Assembly (NCBI RefSeq): GCF_030035675.1
Contig: NC_084480.1
Span: forward strand, 130,212,738 to 130,276,737
DNA length: 64,000 nt
Direction of reading: 5' to 3'
From: Rhineura floridana
Taxonomy: Eukaryota > Chordata > Lepidosauria > Squamata > Rhineuridae
In this document: positions 1-11,691 of the stretch, piece after piece
Layout of the letters: each line of letters begins with the position of its first letter
Numbering within the stretch: position 1 is the stretch's first letter
Translations under genes and position numbers: made by a program
Notes under the pieces: model-generated
Database searches by the model: none
The model's input: the letters and a program-made list of their open reading frames with translations, nothing else
What the model was told of the DNA's origin: nothing

Positions 1-2260
1 ATCCAATACTAAGCTTTCCATAAGCAGGCTCAGATTTTTAAAAGATCATGAATTGGTGCCATTGCACCCATGTATATCCTCTTATATTTTAGGCAAAACT
101 GTTCTGAACAGTGGGGTGAGCCACAAGACAGAATGGTGAAACAGCTGGGCTCTAGGATCATTCGGACTGGATGGGGGATGCAGGTTTGATCTCAGCTAAA
201 AGAAATTAGCAGAAAAAATATGCTCATTTTGGTGAATGAATGAGTGGCACAAAATGGTAAAGGAAGTGAGAGAGAAAGAAAACTACGTTCACTTCTGTCA
301 GAACCAGTTGAAGAAAAATATGGATCCCTTTAATGAGGCATAACCTTTCATGTAAAACTCTCCCCCTTCCCATCTCCTTCTAGAAAATGACTGCAAACTT
401 CTCCTGCACAAATATCATTAACTTCAGTGGGATCTTGCAAAAGATCTGCCTTTGCTTTAGACCTGTTTCCTTCTCAGCTATCTTTAGTGATGCCTAAATT
501 CACTGCCCTAGGCAACTACTTTGCTTTATTTTAGGGTTACTTATGTCTATGCATATGTATGGTTGCAGGTACCTGTGCCAGGGAAATAGGATTGATCATA
601 TCTTCCCACAATATGTAGAGCAGAGGAGGACATATGCTTTTGCTATGTAATATGTGTAGCTGACCTCAAGTGAGGTGCAGACGCTCTATAATACTCAGAG
701 ACATTCCTTTTTACATATTTTTGTAAAATATTTTTGCACTTTATGGTCCTTCCCTATTTTAAATAGAACTGATTAATGACATTTGCAACTTGCTGCAGGC
801 GTTTTGTACGGTAGGATATAAATAATAATAATAATAATAAACATGTTCTGTGTCCAGGATTTGGCCTCAGAAAAGAAATTTCCAGGGTTGAACCCTGGTG
901 CATCCTGACCTGACTGTGCTTAAGCTCAGACTGTAGTCCACTATCCTATGAATGTGTAAGAAAAGATCTAGGAGTCTTTTTTCATATTATAGCTTTAGGA
1001 TCAAGGTGTGCACTTTCAGCTGAAAGTAACTTTAGAGCAACTGACTTTAAGTAGAACTTTGTCTGTTTTAAATGGTTGTGGAGTCACAGCCCAGCCTCTA
1101 CAAATCACTGGAATGGTGCCACAGCATTGCTGTTTGGGCTTAAGTGTTAGAGAATATTTTTCTAGAGATCAGTGATGAAAGTTACACTTCTAGGTTTACC
1201 AGCTTTTTAAAAACTGCCCTTGTGTTTGTGCCTTAAATATTTCCATCTGCTAATCAGGTTAATTGTTGTGCCATCAAAAATTACACCTGCTGATGCCTGC
1301 AGATCAGACTGTTAAAAGTGCAGCAGCAGGCCAGTCAGGCCATTTTCTTGTGGTGTGAATTCCCCACCCCCAAGCCCTTGGATACTGTATGAGTTTTCCT
1401 AAGTACAATTGCCCTAAAGTTTTCTCTCTTTCTGCCTCAGCTCTTCATTTGGCCTTCTCTTTCCCCTTTTCTTGTCCTCCCCATCTTTCTTTCTCTCTGT
1501 TTTGTTTCTCCTCATTCAATGGTTTGGTGTGCAGCTCCTCTCTCTCCCTGCCCCCTCCGTTTTCCTTAAGTTTGCTCCTGCTTCTCCCTAGCTGCTTTTA
1601 GCAAATAGTGCTACTCTCCTTCTCCCACCCCCTGCCCCTCCTACTTGCCACAGAAAAGGCATGAGCCATGAGGTGATTTTAACTTACAGGAAAAAGTGCA
1701 CAGTCATTAGCAGTAACTGATTGGGTTAAAGAGGAAGTGATTAATAGAAGTGTAGTAATGGGGGATTTGGGAGCTTGAAAGAGATGTCTAGTTCAAAAAT
1801 GCTTCTCAGTGGCAGGACCCACCATGTGCAACAGAACCCTGAAGTCTTTCTTGGAAGAACAAGGCCTGCTGTCATCAGACTACATTAGATTCTTTTACAA
1901 GGCAAAGGCTCCAAAGTTCATTTGCCGCCTATAAGCTTCTAGGACAAATTGCCCGAACAGGTGAAGAATTTACTATGGGGAAAAAGGGGGGGGGACTTGT
2001 GAGTCATCATTCAATCTTAATTAGCAACTAATATGTGGTTTTGTTGAGTTCTGAGTGAGCAGTATCGTGAGAATGTATTATAAAAGCAGCATTTCAAGTG
2101 TAAAATTTGATTTCAAGTGTTGGGGTATCAGTGAGATTCTGTTGTGTCATACTGTTAATCTTATGGATAAAAAAATTATTCTACTACCCCCTGTGTGTGT
2201 GTGTTTATTTTTAATATTGTTTTAGGCTACTCAGATGTGCAGCAGCCAAGGCCAGCACCT
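1..2260. other. No gene recognised; unique or decayed DNA
   Basis: I see no exon with conserved coding content or paired splice sites here. Short open frames, such as a serine/leucine/phenylalanine-rich one at 1389-1601, come from a pyrimidine-rich tract and look accidental. A small (AAT)n run at 819-841 follows GGATATAA, the usual end of an L2-type LINE tail. Confidence 0.5.
819..841. repeat. (AAT)n microsatellite at a LINE-type 3' tail
   Basis: About seven AAT units directly follow TAGGATATA, which resembles the 3' end of L2/CR1-type LINEs, so this is probably the tail of a short decayed insertion. Confidence 0.5.
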
Positions 2261-2264
2261 TGTA

Positions 2265-2720
2265 GGCTTTTTTTTGTTTTTTTTAAGTAACTGAAATGTA
2301 ACTGTAGTAATTACTTTTGAGAAAAAGTAAAGTAATCAGTTACTTTCAGAGCAATTGTAATTGTAACAGTAATTACTACTTTTTTGGTTTGTCTAAGACG
2401 AGCGCCTGGGTGGCAGCGGCGACAGCAGAGCAGAATGAGGAGTCAACCCAGGTTGTTGTGGTTGGAGGCTGGTCGATATCGGTGCAGAAGACAACTGGAA
2501 AGGGTGGTGCATTGGGGCGACTGGAGTGTGACCATGCATGCCACTCCCTGGATGGAGAAACCGAGACATCTCACCATGGAAGCCCAGGGAGCAGACAGTT
2601 TTTGGACCCCATTTTCCCTGATCACATTAGCACTGTCGATGGGTGCTAAATCCCCATCACCTGGCTTGGTTTATCAGAGCTCAGAGTATCAGCTGCAAGT
2701 ACGTTCTTCTTGAGGCCCAT
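2265..2720. other. Unclassified repeat-like stretch
   Basis: The first part (2285-2390) is a T/A-rich run built from GTAACTG and GTAATTACT words, such as the arms of some DNA transposons show. It is followed by a more GC-rich stretch that is open in two frames for about 110 codons. I do not recognise the translated product, and no splice signal or family motif supports a gene. Confidence 0.3.
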
Positions 2721-2919
2721 GCAAACCATTCCAGTGTTTGAATTTTTTGCACTTGGGTCCCTTGTGGCCTACTCTGGCTTTTATACTGTGTTTATGTGTA
2801 TGGATATTGTTCATATATTTTGCTTTGTAAATTAATTTGATTTTTTTTGAAGAAGAAATCTTTATTGTTCAAAGCCATAGCCCACCACAATTAAACAAAT
2901 ATAAAAAAATAAAGATTTT

Positions 2920-3010
2920 TTTTATTGTACCTTGTGTATTCTGTTGTAAACCGCTTTGAGGTCTTTCAGATAAAGGTCTATAAATGGAAATATAAATAAA
3001 ATAAAATAAA
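2920..3010 (+). mobile_element. L2/CR1-type LINE 3' tail
   Basis: The text TTGTAAACCGCTTTGAGG followed by TATAAATGGAAATATAAATAAAATAAAA is the typical LINE 3' end of reptiles, with an A-rich tandem tail. Only the tail is visible. Confidence 0.55.
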
Positions 3011-3250
3011 GACCTCATCTGAAATAAAGGTAACACTGTCCTCACAGGAGGATGCTAGCCCCTCACAAACTCATGTATGAAACACCCAACGCTGAGGGTC
3101 TAATGAAGATGCTGACAACTCATCCCTCCTCTCCATAATGTTCAGTTAAAGGTGTGTGTGTGCGCACACCCCACTTGTTTATTTCATTTTATATATATAT
3201 ATAATTTTAAGGTTGCCATTCTTCTATATAGCTATAAGGGCAATTTTTTT

Positions 3251-4432
3251 GTAATTGTTATGTGCCTTCAAGTCGATTAGGACTTATGGCGACCCTATGA
3301 ATCAGTGACCTCCAAGAGCATCTGTCGTGAACCACCCTGCTCAGATATTGTAAGTCGAGGTCTGTGGTTTCCTTTATGGAATCAATCCATCTCTTGTTTG
3401 GCCTTCTTCTTTTTCTACCCCCTTCTGTTTTTCCCAGCATTATTGTCTTTTCTAGTGGATAATGTCTTCCCATTGTGTGTCCAAAGGATGATAATCTCAG
3501 TTTCATCATTTTAGCTTCTAGCGATAGTTCTGGTTTAATTTGTTCTAACACCCAATTATTTGTCTTTTTTTCAGTCCATGGTATCCACAAAGCTCTCCTC
3601 CAACACCACATTTCAGATGAGTTGATTTTTTCTCTTACCCATTTTTTTCACTGTCCAACTTTCACATCTATACATAGAGATCGTGAATACCATGGTCTGA
3701 ATGATCCTGACTTTAGTGTTCAGTGATACATCTTTGCATTTGAGGACCTTTTCTAGTTCTCTCATAGCTGCCCTCCCCAGTCCTAGCCTTTTTCTGATTT
3801 CTTGACTATTGTCTCCATTTTGGTTAATGGCTGTGCCAAGGTATTGATAACCCTTGACAAGTTCAATGTCCTCATTGTCAGCTTTAAAGTTATATAAATC
3901 TTCTGTTGTCATTCCTTTAGTCTTCTTGACGTTCAGCTGTAGTCCTGCTTTTGTGCATTCCTCTTTAACTTTCATCAGCATTCATTTCAAATCATTACTG
4001 GTTTCTGCTAGTAGTATGGTATCATCTTCATATATTAAATTATTGATAGTTCCAGAGCTTGGAAAAGTTACTTTTTTGAACTACAACTCCCATCAGCCCC
4101 AGCCAGCGCCATGCTGGCTGGGGCTGATGGGAGTTGTAGTTCAAAAAAGTAACTTTTCCAAGCTCTGGACTTCTACCTCCAATTTTCATACCTCCTTCAT
4201 CTTGGTCCAATCCTGCTTTCCGTATGATATGTTCTGCATATAGATTAAACAAACAGGGTGGTAAAATACACCCCTGTCTTACACCCTTTCTGATGGGGAA
4301 CCAATCGGTGTCTCCATATTCTGTCCTTACAGCAGCCTCTTGTCCAGAGTATAGGTTGTGCATCAGGACAATCAGATGCTGTGGTGCCCCCATTTCTTTT
4401 AAAGCATTCCATAGTTTTCCATGACAGAACAA
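3251..4432 (-). mobile_element. Bov-B (RTE clade) LINE fragment, interrupted by a hAT-type palindrome
   Basis: Reading the minus strand from 4432 gives reverse transcriptase text (NLYSGQEAAVRTEYG, KGVRQGCILPPCLFNLYAEH). After a 117 bp foldback insertion it continues with NNLIYEDDTILLAE, LQLNVKKTKGMTTEDLY and KVRIIQTMVFTISMYRCESW, and ends in the C-terminal text SFGHTMGRHYPLEKTIMLGK. This order matches the Bov-B ORF. The catalytic box reads YEDD instead of YADD and the frame is broken several times, so the copy is dead. It is 5' truncated; the 3' end near 3254 has the GGTCGCCATAAGTC tail shared with Sauria SINEs. Confidence 0.88.
4052..4168. mobile_element. Near-perfect hAT-type palindrome (MITE) inside Bov-B
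   Basis: The ends CCAGAGCTTGGAAAAGTTAC and its reverse complement enclose a foldback with ACTACAACTCCCATCAGCCC in both arms. The same family occurs at 13,211-13,326, where an 8 bp target duplication is plain. Here no clean duplication is visible. The element splits the Bov-B reverse transcriptase just before its catalytic box. Confidence 0.8.
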
Positions 4433-4679
4433 TTTACAAGGTGTGAATGTTATAAAACACACTCACACACATTCCATAATAAAACTTCACTCATTACGTG
4501 TTAGTAAATATCTATTTGCCACCACAACCTGTATTTACAGACTTTGGGGCAGACTTTGTACCTGAGTGGAACACATGTCCTGCATGCACATATATGTACC
4601 TATAAAAGAAGGGAGGAATAGAAATGACATGAATCAGACAGCATGTATGTGTGAGTGGTGGGTGGGTGTGCTAAGGATT

Positions 4680-5204
4680 AGGAATAGAAAGACCTGTCAA
4701 TCTCAGTTCTCTCAGTTTCTCATTTTTCCAATCAATGCTCCACATTTCTTCAGCAATTTGCGGATTTTTCTTTTTAAAAATCCTCATGAAAATTCTCCAG
4801 CATTTTAGTGCAAATTTCTCCTAATAAAACAAATTTTTGTAGGTAGCGTTGACTAATGTGCACATTTTTGCAAGCAATTTCTCATCATATAATGCATTTT
4901 GTATGTTATTTTCACTCATACATTCATTTTTATCTACTCTTTCCCCTAAAATATTTATTTAATTTATTTATTTATTTAATTTATATACCGCCGTAAGCCC
5001 GGAGGCTCTCTGGGCAGTGTACAAAAAGATAAAAACCAGCAAAATATGCACTTTTGTAAACATTGTCTGGCTGGCAAACTGCATCGCAACATTCAGATAA
5101 GTGCAAGTTTCAAAAGATGGCTGTGCTTCAGTTCTCATATTGTTTCAAATTTGATAGATTCGGCTTGAAATGAGAACTGAATCAAAATTCACTCCTATCC
5201 CTAC
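4680..5204. mobile_element. Non-autonomous DNA element with TAGGGAT-type end, LINE tail inserted
   Basis: A/T-rich sequence with repeated words (CACATTTTTGCAAGCAATTTC, AATTCTCCAGCATTTTAGTGC) appears in reverse orientation at 42,130-42,545, so this is a dispersed family. The right end reads CACTCCTATCCCTAC. A LINE 3' tail (about 4950-5040, minus) with (TTTA)n is inserted inside. Boundaries are approximate. Confidence 0.5.
4950..5040 (-). mobile_element. LINE 3' tail
   Basis: A (TTTA)n run followed by TATATACCGCCGTAAGCCC and GGGCAGTGTACAA reads, on the minus strand, as the end of an L2/CR1-type LINE with its A-rich tail. Confidence 0.55.
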
Positions 5205-6270
5205 TGTCATGAACCTGTATATGTTCATGAGTTATTAAAAAATTATATGTAACATCTTGGTTCAAGCAAAGAACTATGGGAGTTCCAAACGTTAAGAAAG
5301 ACAGGCCTCTGACAGAATAACACATTAGGTTTCGGTTTCCAGCTGAGGACGGTTAAGCAGAAGCCTAAACAAGAAGCACCTGGCTATCTGTGCTGATTAA
5401 CGAGTGCCTGGCATTCAAGGTCATTCTTGGCCTGTGAAGTTTGAAACACCGTTTGGGAGGGGGGCCTGGAAGGCGCGAAAAAGTGAGAAATATCTAGAAA
5501 GGGGTTACATCAGACATCTCCTGATTGGCTAATCAATCTTGGACCGTTGGGATTCTTTTCCTTAAGTATAGGGCTAGAGGCCCATAGCTTTGTTCCCTCA
5601 GGAAGGTTCTGAAAAGTTCCTTCGGAGTGTTGCCTATGGGAGGTAACCTATGCAGGGTTCCATTGCTTTGTGGTTAACATCAATCTCTCTTAGGAGAGAC
5701 GCCACTTCAACCATCTACCTCATGTGTAAGTATTAGGTTAGAAAAGGTTGTTATTTTCCTGTGTGTGTATGAATTCTCTTGTATGTACCTAAACCCCTGT
5801 TTGGATGTATGGTCTTAAAGGATTACTTGCTGCTATATATTTGATGTGCACTTATCTATTTTAATAAAGGTACTTCTATTTAACCTGGTGTGTTCATTGA
5901 GAGAAAGGGTGGTTCTGAATTCAGCACCTTGACCATCTCAGTCACGTAACTACCGAAGAGGGGAAAAGAAGTTAAAAGCTTACATTCTATTTTGTGGGTT
6001 TTACCAGAGGTTTCCTGACAAGGAGTGTAAGTTTGGCTCTTGTCTTTTTGGACCTTGGTTTACCTATTGTCTGGGCTCAGAGATCCCCTAGCTCTGAGTG
6101 GAACCAGTAAATGGGTGGTGGCAGCCTACCTTCTACCTTGCAGGGTTGGTGTTGGAGTACACAGCCTTGGCAAGGGTGAATTGGTATTTCGGTTCCAGAT
6201 CAATTGCCCTAAGGGTGGGAATTGGGTCTGACGCATGGTCCTTGTGCCTTGACGGCAGGGATTCATGACA
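5205..6270 (+). mobile_element. Solo LTR (fossil)
   Basis: The block starts TGTCATGAA and ends TTCATGACA, a perfect 9 bp inverted terminal repeat with the canonical TG...CA ends. It is flanked by the direct 5 bp target duplication CCTAC (5200-5204 and 6271-6275). An AATAAA signal at about 5863 and a CCAAT-type ATTGGCTAAT near 5523 fix the plus orientation, with about 400 bp after the poly(A) signal. No internal region remains, so this is a recombined solo LTR of an endogenous retrovirus or other LTR retrotransposon; the family is not recognised. Clean ends suggest moderate age. Confidence 0.82.
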
Positions 6271-6274
6271 CCTA

Positions 6275-6556
6275 CTAGGGATAGAATTTGCCTGCTGCAG
6301 CAAATCTGGGGGGAGGGGGGATCAGAATTACGCAGATTATTCACCCACCCCAGCCTGCAGCCTGTCATTTGCTCCACGCTGTGGCACCTTGTCTTCCTGT
6401 TCCTCTTCCTCCTCTGTGGTCTGGCCTTGCTGAGGAGGCCTCTGCTCTATTGTCCAGAGTAGGGGGGGGTTCCTCCTGTCTTCTTCTTCTGTATGGTGTG
6501 GGGATGGTGGGCACGGAGCAGATTGGCAGCTAATCCATGGCAGCTACGGATTTCAT
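6275..6556. mobile_element. MITE with CTAGGGAT terminal repeats
   Basis: The left end CTAGGGATAGAATT and the right end ATTTCATCCCTAG are inverted copies enclosing about 280 bp with no coding content. The same end type (CCATCCCTAG) closes the element at 42,545. Confidence 0.55.
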
Positions 6557-6559
6557 CCC

Positions 6560-7140
6560 TAGTGTGTGTACAAACCCATTTGTAACACAAAAATTTAATT
6601 CTTCTCCATCCAGAATCATTCGTGCTTGTCCTCAGCCTGCTGCTTTCAAACTAGATTGGGTTGAGATCCTGCCACCCATAAGGGTGGGTGTAGTTACTTA
6701 ATGTGTGCTTGAAATGCCTCCCCTTGATTATGCACATTTTTTCCTCCCTGCACATACCCCAGCTGAATGAAGAAGGAAGCAATGATTGCAGTCTTGGTAC
6801 TCTCCCACCCACAACATTCTTGAGCAGGTGTGGATATCACTCCCATTGTCGGGACCACCTACATCTGCTTTCATTTGTTTTCAAATACACACACTAAAAG
6901 GCAATGCAGAATTAATTGGCAATGAGCTTTTAGTTTCAGAATGAAACCAATTTGTCAAGTCGCTTTTTAGGGGCAAAAAATATGCAATGGATTTACATGG
7001 TGTGTGGACTGCATCGATAAAAAGGTATTCCATCTCCATTGATTCTAGAATAAAATGTTGTATGTACGCAGCCTGAGAGAGACAGAGAAACTGAGACAGG
7101 TGCATGAGAGATGATGTTTCAGCTTCAACTTCAAGGAGCC
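6560..7140. other. No gene or repeat recognised
   Basis: I see only low-level decayed sequence here, with no splice-paired exon. Confidence 0.4.
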
Positions 7141-7144
7141 ATAA

Positions 7145-7205
7145 ACAGTAGTGTAGTAGCAAATTCAGAAGTGCAGGGTCCCTTCATGATAGTCACAGCA
7201 CACCG
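7145..7205. mobile_element. Fragment of a dispersed repeat (same as 35,445)
   Basis: The words AATTCAGAAGTGCAGGGTC, CTTCATGATAG and CCTCACAGCCAC recur at 35,465-35,540. It abuts the composite repeat that begins about 20 bp later. Confidence 0.5.
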
Positions 7206-7489
7206 CCTCACAGCCACTCCCCGTTCTATGATTATTCACTAATAGGCAAAAAAACCTTGCGGTTTAAGAATGTACCTGTAGCCCACAGATATTTCTATCA
7301 AACTTTTAAAAGCAGGGAAATTGGGCAGCTATAGTGAATGCACCAGGGGAGCAGTGGACCTGACCTCCTCTCTGAGATATTGGACTGCCCTACAAATTTG
7401 TCAAAATGCAAACACCATTTGGGTTGGTGTTTCATAGTCCAATCCACTTGCTGTGTAGCTTGGAAGAATTTGGTAACATGTAAAACTCA

Positions 7490-7935
7490 CCGGGGGGAGG
7501 GAAGGCTGGAGTGGGCAGGGGAGAAGGAAGAAGGAAGAGGGGGAGGAGGAAGGGAAAGGAGAAAGAGGGGGAAAGCAGGTCTGATCATTTGCATGCTTAT
7601 TGAGTTCAATGGGATTTACTCCTATGCAATCAAGGTTAGAATAGGAAAAACTGACTATGGGGGAGGAGGGGGGAAAGGGAAGGAGCGTATTGGAGGGGGT
7701 CAAATAAAGGGGGAGGGGGGGCAGGTTCGATCATTTGCATGCTTATAGAGTTCAATGGTATTTACTTCCGTGCAATCATGCTTAAGATAGGTAAAACTGA
7801 CCATGGGAAGGAGGAAGGGGAGGGGGAGGAGGACAAGGAGGAAGGGGAAGAAGGGAATTGGAAGGGGATGGGGAGGGAGAGGCAAAGGAAGGGGCAAGAG
7901 GGAGGGGATAGGAGGAAGAAGGGAGGGAGGGTTTG
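7490..7935 (+). repeat. Tandem array: octamer unit plus GGGGA-rich spacer
   Basis: A unit of about 75-80 bp (GATCATTTGCATGCTTAT... GTAAAACTGACCATGGG) alternates with purine-rich runs of GGGGAGGA. Each good unit carries ATTTGCAT, here at 7587 and 7733, with a further stray copy at 8075. The G runs could form quadruplexes. Open frames through the array are artefacts of its composition. Confidence 0.75.
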
Positions 7936-8070
7936 ATCTAAGGTTGCCAGGTTCAGGGTCTGAGAATGATTCTGTATCTTTAAGAGAAGAGAAAATTCAG
8001 CCAAGTACAGGTTTTCTTGCAACACTGTAATGGGCAACACTGTACAGGCTGGGCCTGGCAACCCTAATTT
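7936..8070. mobile_element. Small TIR element (MITE)
   Basis: The ends TAAGGTTGCCAGGTTCAGG and GCCTGGCAACCCTAA are inverted repeats around about 100 bp. It interrupts the purine array of copy A and has no counterpart at the same place in copy B, so it is a later insertion. Confidence 0.6.
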
Positions 8071-8127
8071 GATCATTTGCATACTTTTTGAGTTTAAACT
8101 TTTTGAGTTTAATACTTTTTGAGTTTA

Positions 8128-8232
8128 ACCATTGCCTTCCTCTGAGGCTAAGAGGCAGTGACTGGCCCAAGGTCACCCAGTCAGCTTCATGGCTGTGTGG
8201 GGATTCCAACCCTGGTCTCCCAGGTCCTAGAC
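8128..8232 (-). mobile_element. Sauria-type SINE fragment
   Basis: The minus strand reads GGTTGGAATCCCCACACAGC, then CATGAAGCTGACTGGGTGAC and TTGGGCCAGTCACTGCCTC, the tRNA-related head and body of the SINE also seen at 11,692 and 20,042. It is truncated at both ends. Confidence 0.75.
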
Positions 8233-8420
8233 CAACACTGACCTGGGGGAGGGGGAGGGGAGATATTGGGTGGGTGGGCATTGGGCAGAGGGGAAAACCC
8301 TTTCCTTTCCAAAAGGAGAACACTGTGAACAATATCATTGCTTTTAGCATTTCCCTCACCTTTTTATTCTACAGCAGGCACATGTAGCCTCCCACCCAAA
8401 TTTAAACCAAAGCTGTCCCT

Positions 8421-8711
8421 GGCCACATTCACACCAGGCCTTTATTTCACTTTGGACAGTCATGGCGTCTCTCAAAGAATCCCGTGAAGTGTAGTTAGTG
8501 AAGGGTGCTGAGAATTGCTAGGAGACGCCCTGTTCCCCTCACAGACCTTCAATCAGAGTGGCTGACTGTTAAACCAGTCTGGCCACTGGAGCTCTGTCAG
8601 TGCAATAGGAGTCTCCTCTCAGCACCCTTCACAAACTACACTTCCCAGGATTCTCTGAGGGAAGCCATGACTGTCTCACATGAAATCAAAGTCTGGTGTG
8701 GGTGTGGCCCC
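8421..8711. mobile_element. hAT-like non-autonomous TIR element, copy A
   Basis: The ends GGCCACATTCACACCAGGCC and the reverse complement of GTCTGGTGTGGGTGTGGCC match. Inner arms also pair (AAGTGTAGTTAGTGAAGGGT with ACCCTTCACAAACTACACTT). Copy B at 20,493-22,611 is split by a CR1. Confidence 0.7.
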
Positions 8712-9269
8712 CTGATTAGCCAAGCCAAGCAGCTGTGAGGCTTTTAGAACACTGACAATTGGTTCTTACTGAGCATGCCCAACATTATCATTGGCTTCCA
8801 GCCAAAATTTCTTAAATTAATTAAAAATCAGCCAGGCATTTTTTTTAACTTTTAAACTGCAGAAGATGAAGGTCAGAGTAAGGGGCAAGGTCAGTATTAG
8901 GATTACAGGTACTCTGTGAACATGGCTGACTTTTTAATGAATTTCAACAGATTATGAGAACTCTAAGGGGGAAAAGTCCAAAAGGGCTCTGGGTTTTTTT
9001 TCTCTCTTTTTAGACTTTGAACTCTCTGTTCTCTCTGACTGTTTCATGTATTGCCATGAAAATTGAGAGGGTTATTAAGCAAGCGTTTCTGAGTTCAGGA
9101 CTATAAATTTTGTAAGGTTTTGTTTTGAAATGAGCTTACGGGAAGCATCAGCATGGCATGTGGGGGGTATTTTCAATTTAACATTGCGGAATGTGAAAAA
9201 TCCCCACTGGCTATAGTATACAGCCACTCTCGTGGCTGTATAATACAACCATCTAAGATTATACAATAA

Positions 9270-11580
9270 AATGAGCTTTCAGTCTTTTACTTTATTTGGA
9301 CTACTTTCCTTTAGTGATGCATTGCAACAACCATTGCAGATCTCCAAGTGTTGCCTTTCAGCCAGCTCTACTATTTTCTGTGCATGTACATGGGCAAACA
9401 TATCAAGATGCTATAAGGTAAGGAACTTCCTTTGCTGAGTTTCACTTTTTTGGTTGCCATACTAAGACTAAAGGGGAGTGTGTTCGTGCCTTGTCTTGCC
9501 TCCTTTCACTCTGGCTCCAATCGGCAGCAAAGAACACTAAAGACACTGGGATCCCGCTCCCAAAAATGTAAGGGGTCTAAGACCCCCTAGAACCATGCAA
9601 GACCACACCCCTGGCCATAAAGAAAGATATTTTACATGGCAATGACTGGCTTCTGACCTGCTGTGTTCCTTTATGCCCTGGTTTTCCACTTGCCCTATTT
9701 TTGGCTTCAGACTTGTCAATCTCTTTGACTACAAACTGGTTGCTACCACCACCCCTTTCATCTTGGGCTTTTGCTTCTGCCTTTTCAACTTAACCCTTGG
9801 TCTTTTGCTGTTTGCCGGGCTTTCAGCTGGCCTTTCCCCATGACCTTCTCTGAAGTATATCTTTGGTTCCTCTTTCCTTTTAGACGTATGAAGGTTGTTA
9901 TTCTTTTTGGTAGCCTGCACAGAAAAAACATTTCAGCTGTTTTTCCTTAAGCATTCCCCCAAGAAATGGTTTCCTTGCCTAGAAGGAGCACACTTTCTAC
10001 AATATTAGAATTGTTAAATAGCATCAGGAGGTACAATTAAGCGTCCTCGGCAACAAAACTGAAAATGTGGGTTTTATGCATGGCATAAACCCAGAGAAAT
10101 AGAAAATGAGGTTCACTGTTCTCTGTCTTCTATTTCAGTTAAAAGCTGTTACTCCCAAATCTCATGGGCATCCTTATTTTGAATATAAACGCAGGTTTAA
10201 ATGGGGCCGGTCCTTCCTTTAGGCAAAGTGAGACAATTGCCTCAGGTGGCAGATGCTGGGAGGCAGTGGTGGTGGTCCCCTGGCTCTTCCTTCTGAGCTC
10301 CCTGGCAGATGGGAACACCCTGGCAGGTAGAGGACAGAGCTGGGTGTGCCATACAGCCTGCCCTACTGTAACCCCCTAAGTTAGCTTTGCAGGTGCAGTG
10401 AAAGACACTATTCCATTGTCAGTATGGAAATAAGATCCAACTGCCAGTCCAGTCAGCATCTGGCAGAATGATGAGGATGCCGTCTTGTCCTTTCCCTCAG
10501 GCAGCAAAATGTCTTCAGCTGGTTTCAAACCTGTTTCTTCAGAGGCATACTAAAGGCTGCAATCCCATACATGCCTACTCAGAAGTAAGCTCCATTGGGT
10601 TCAATGGGACTCACTCCCAGGTAGGTGTGTAATGGATTGAAGCCCAAGTCACTCAAGAAGAACTGTGTGTGGCTCTCTTTCAGATTTGGCTCACCCGCTG
10701 GCAGAATGTTCACATATGTGCATTTTTACATGAAATGGGGAGACGCAATACAAATTTAAGTGACAGTTACAGGCATTTTGATGCTATCTTTGAGGTGCAT
10801 GTATGAAAAACATTGCTGTAGAAGTCTCCCTGAGAATGAAGGCAACTCTGTCTTCCCCATAGCAATGCTGATTCTTTTGTTTTTCTATTACTTTTTTAAA
10901 AAACCCAATTTAGCACCTCTTCCCAAATCCCTACACCACCCCTCCCTGCTCCAAATTTTGAACTGACAACCCTGAAAATGGTTAGGTAACAATCATAGGA
11001 AAACTGGGGGGGGGGAGGACATACACATCCCGTTAAATGCCAGTTACAACTTACAACTGAGGCTTGCTCATTTATGCAGATGAAATTCATAATCAATGAA
11101 AGAACACAAAATGTGTTTTTTTTAACAAAAACGCTTCCATCCTTCACCCATCTCATTAGTTTTATTTCAAAAAATTAAATGGAGTCCCGTGTACCCTTCA
11201 AAGCAGCTTTATAGAGAACAAAGAATAAAAGGAGCAAGCATCAAGAGAACAAAATTGGATTTTAGCCATTAAAAAACATGAGCCTATTGCATTCATAACC
11301 TTTTCCAAAAGACAGGCCAGATGCCAGTTGAAGCACTCAATTATTTCCATAATTCTCCTTAGCGGTTTTCTATTGATTAGTCTAGGCTGTCATTGGACAG
11401 AAATAGAACTTTATTTATTTATTTTTAATTACCACCTCCTCTATAAACATGGATTTTTTTAGTGTTAAAGGTCAGTCATTGTTAAGGAAATATGAGCATT
11501 TATATGACATTCATGTTTCAGTGTAGAAATGCATTTACTTCTGAATTGATTTTTAAGTATAATCCCACACATCTAGTCTG
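9270..11580. other. Mostly unrecognised; few repeat fragments
   Basis: No exon is supported. A lysine-rich frame on the minus strand at 9729-9920 has no recognisable family. A fragment at 9520-9615 (GGGATCCCGCTCCCAAAAATG) resembles the ends of the dispersed repeat at 35,800 and 43,120. A palindromic element lies at 10,554-10,646. Confidence 0.45.
10554..10646. mobile_element. Short palindromic MITE
   Basis: AGGCTGCAATCCCATACATGC and the inverted GTGTGTAATGGATTGAAGCC enclose a foldback with GTAAGCTCCATTGGGTTCAATGG at its centre. Decayed relatives occur near 31,745, 38,965, 41,800, 52,880, 55,890 and 57,190. Confidence 0.55.
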
Positions 11581-11624
11581 TTAGAGGACACATGTTCAGG
11601 GGTATTTATTATACTACCAAAACA

Positions 11625-11646
11625 TTTCAGCCTCCACCTTCATCAG
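11625..11646 (-). ncRNA. Possible remnant hammerhead ribozyme core of the Penelope element
   Basis: The minus strand reads CTGATGA, 11 bases, then GAAA, the order and rough spacing of the conserved hammerhead core. Penelope-like elements are known to carry hammerhead motifs in their terminal regions. Helix II could form only two base pairs here (AG with CT), so it is degenerate and probably inactive. Confidence 0.3.
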
Positions 11647-11691
11647 CTGCTAACACACAAAGGATGCTACCAAGGTGGCATTTATAGAGCT

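Larger units (their letters stand above)
7223..9262 (+). mobile_element. Composite repeat, copy A
   Basis: About 2 kb of sequence recurs at 19.1-23.1 kb. In order it holds a 240 bp left block (TTCACTAATAGGCAAAAAAAC to AGCTTGGAAGAATT), a purine-rich tandem array (7490-7935), a small TIR element (7936-8070), a SINE fragment (8128-8232), a hAT-like TIR element (8421-8711) and a 550 bp right block ending GTGGCTGTATAATA. In copy B the left block is inverted relative to the rest. No protein is encoded. It may be a large non-autonomous transposon or an older segmental duplication. Confidence 0.65.

Noticed and set aside
2317-2713. Two overlapping 110-codon frames as a host gene
   Set aside because: No recognisable domain, no splice context; the region looks like part of a repeat.
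7338-8082. Long overlapping frames on both strands as a protein gene
   Set aside because: They are Gly/Glu/Lys-rich on one strand and Pro/Ser/Leu-rich on the other, the signature of a purine-rich tandem repeat.
9729-9920. Lysine-rich minus-strand frame as a possible HMG-like or ribosomal protein gene
   Set aside because: No family motif, no poly(A) tail of a processed copy, no splice sites; the composition alone explains it.
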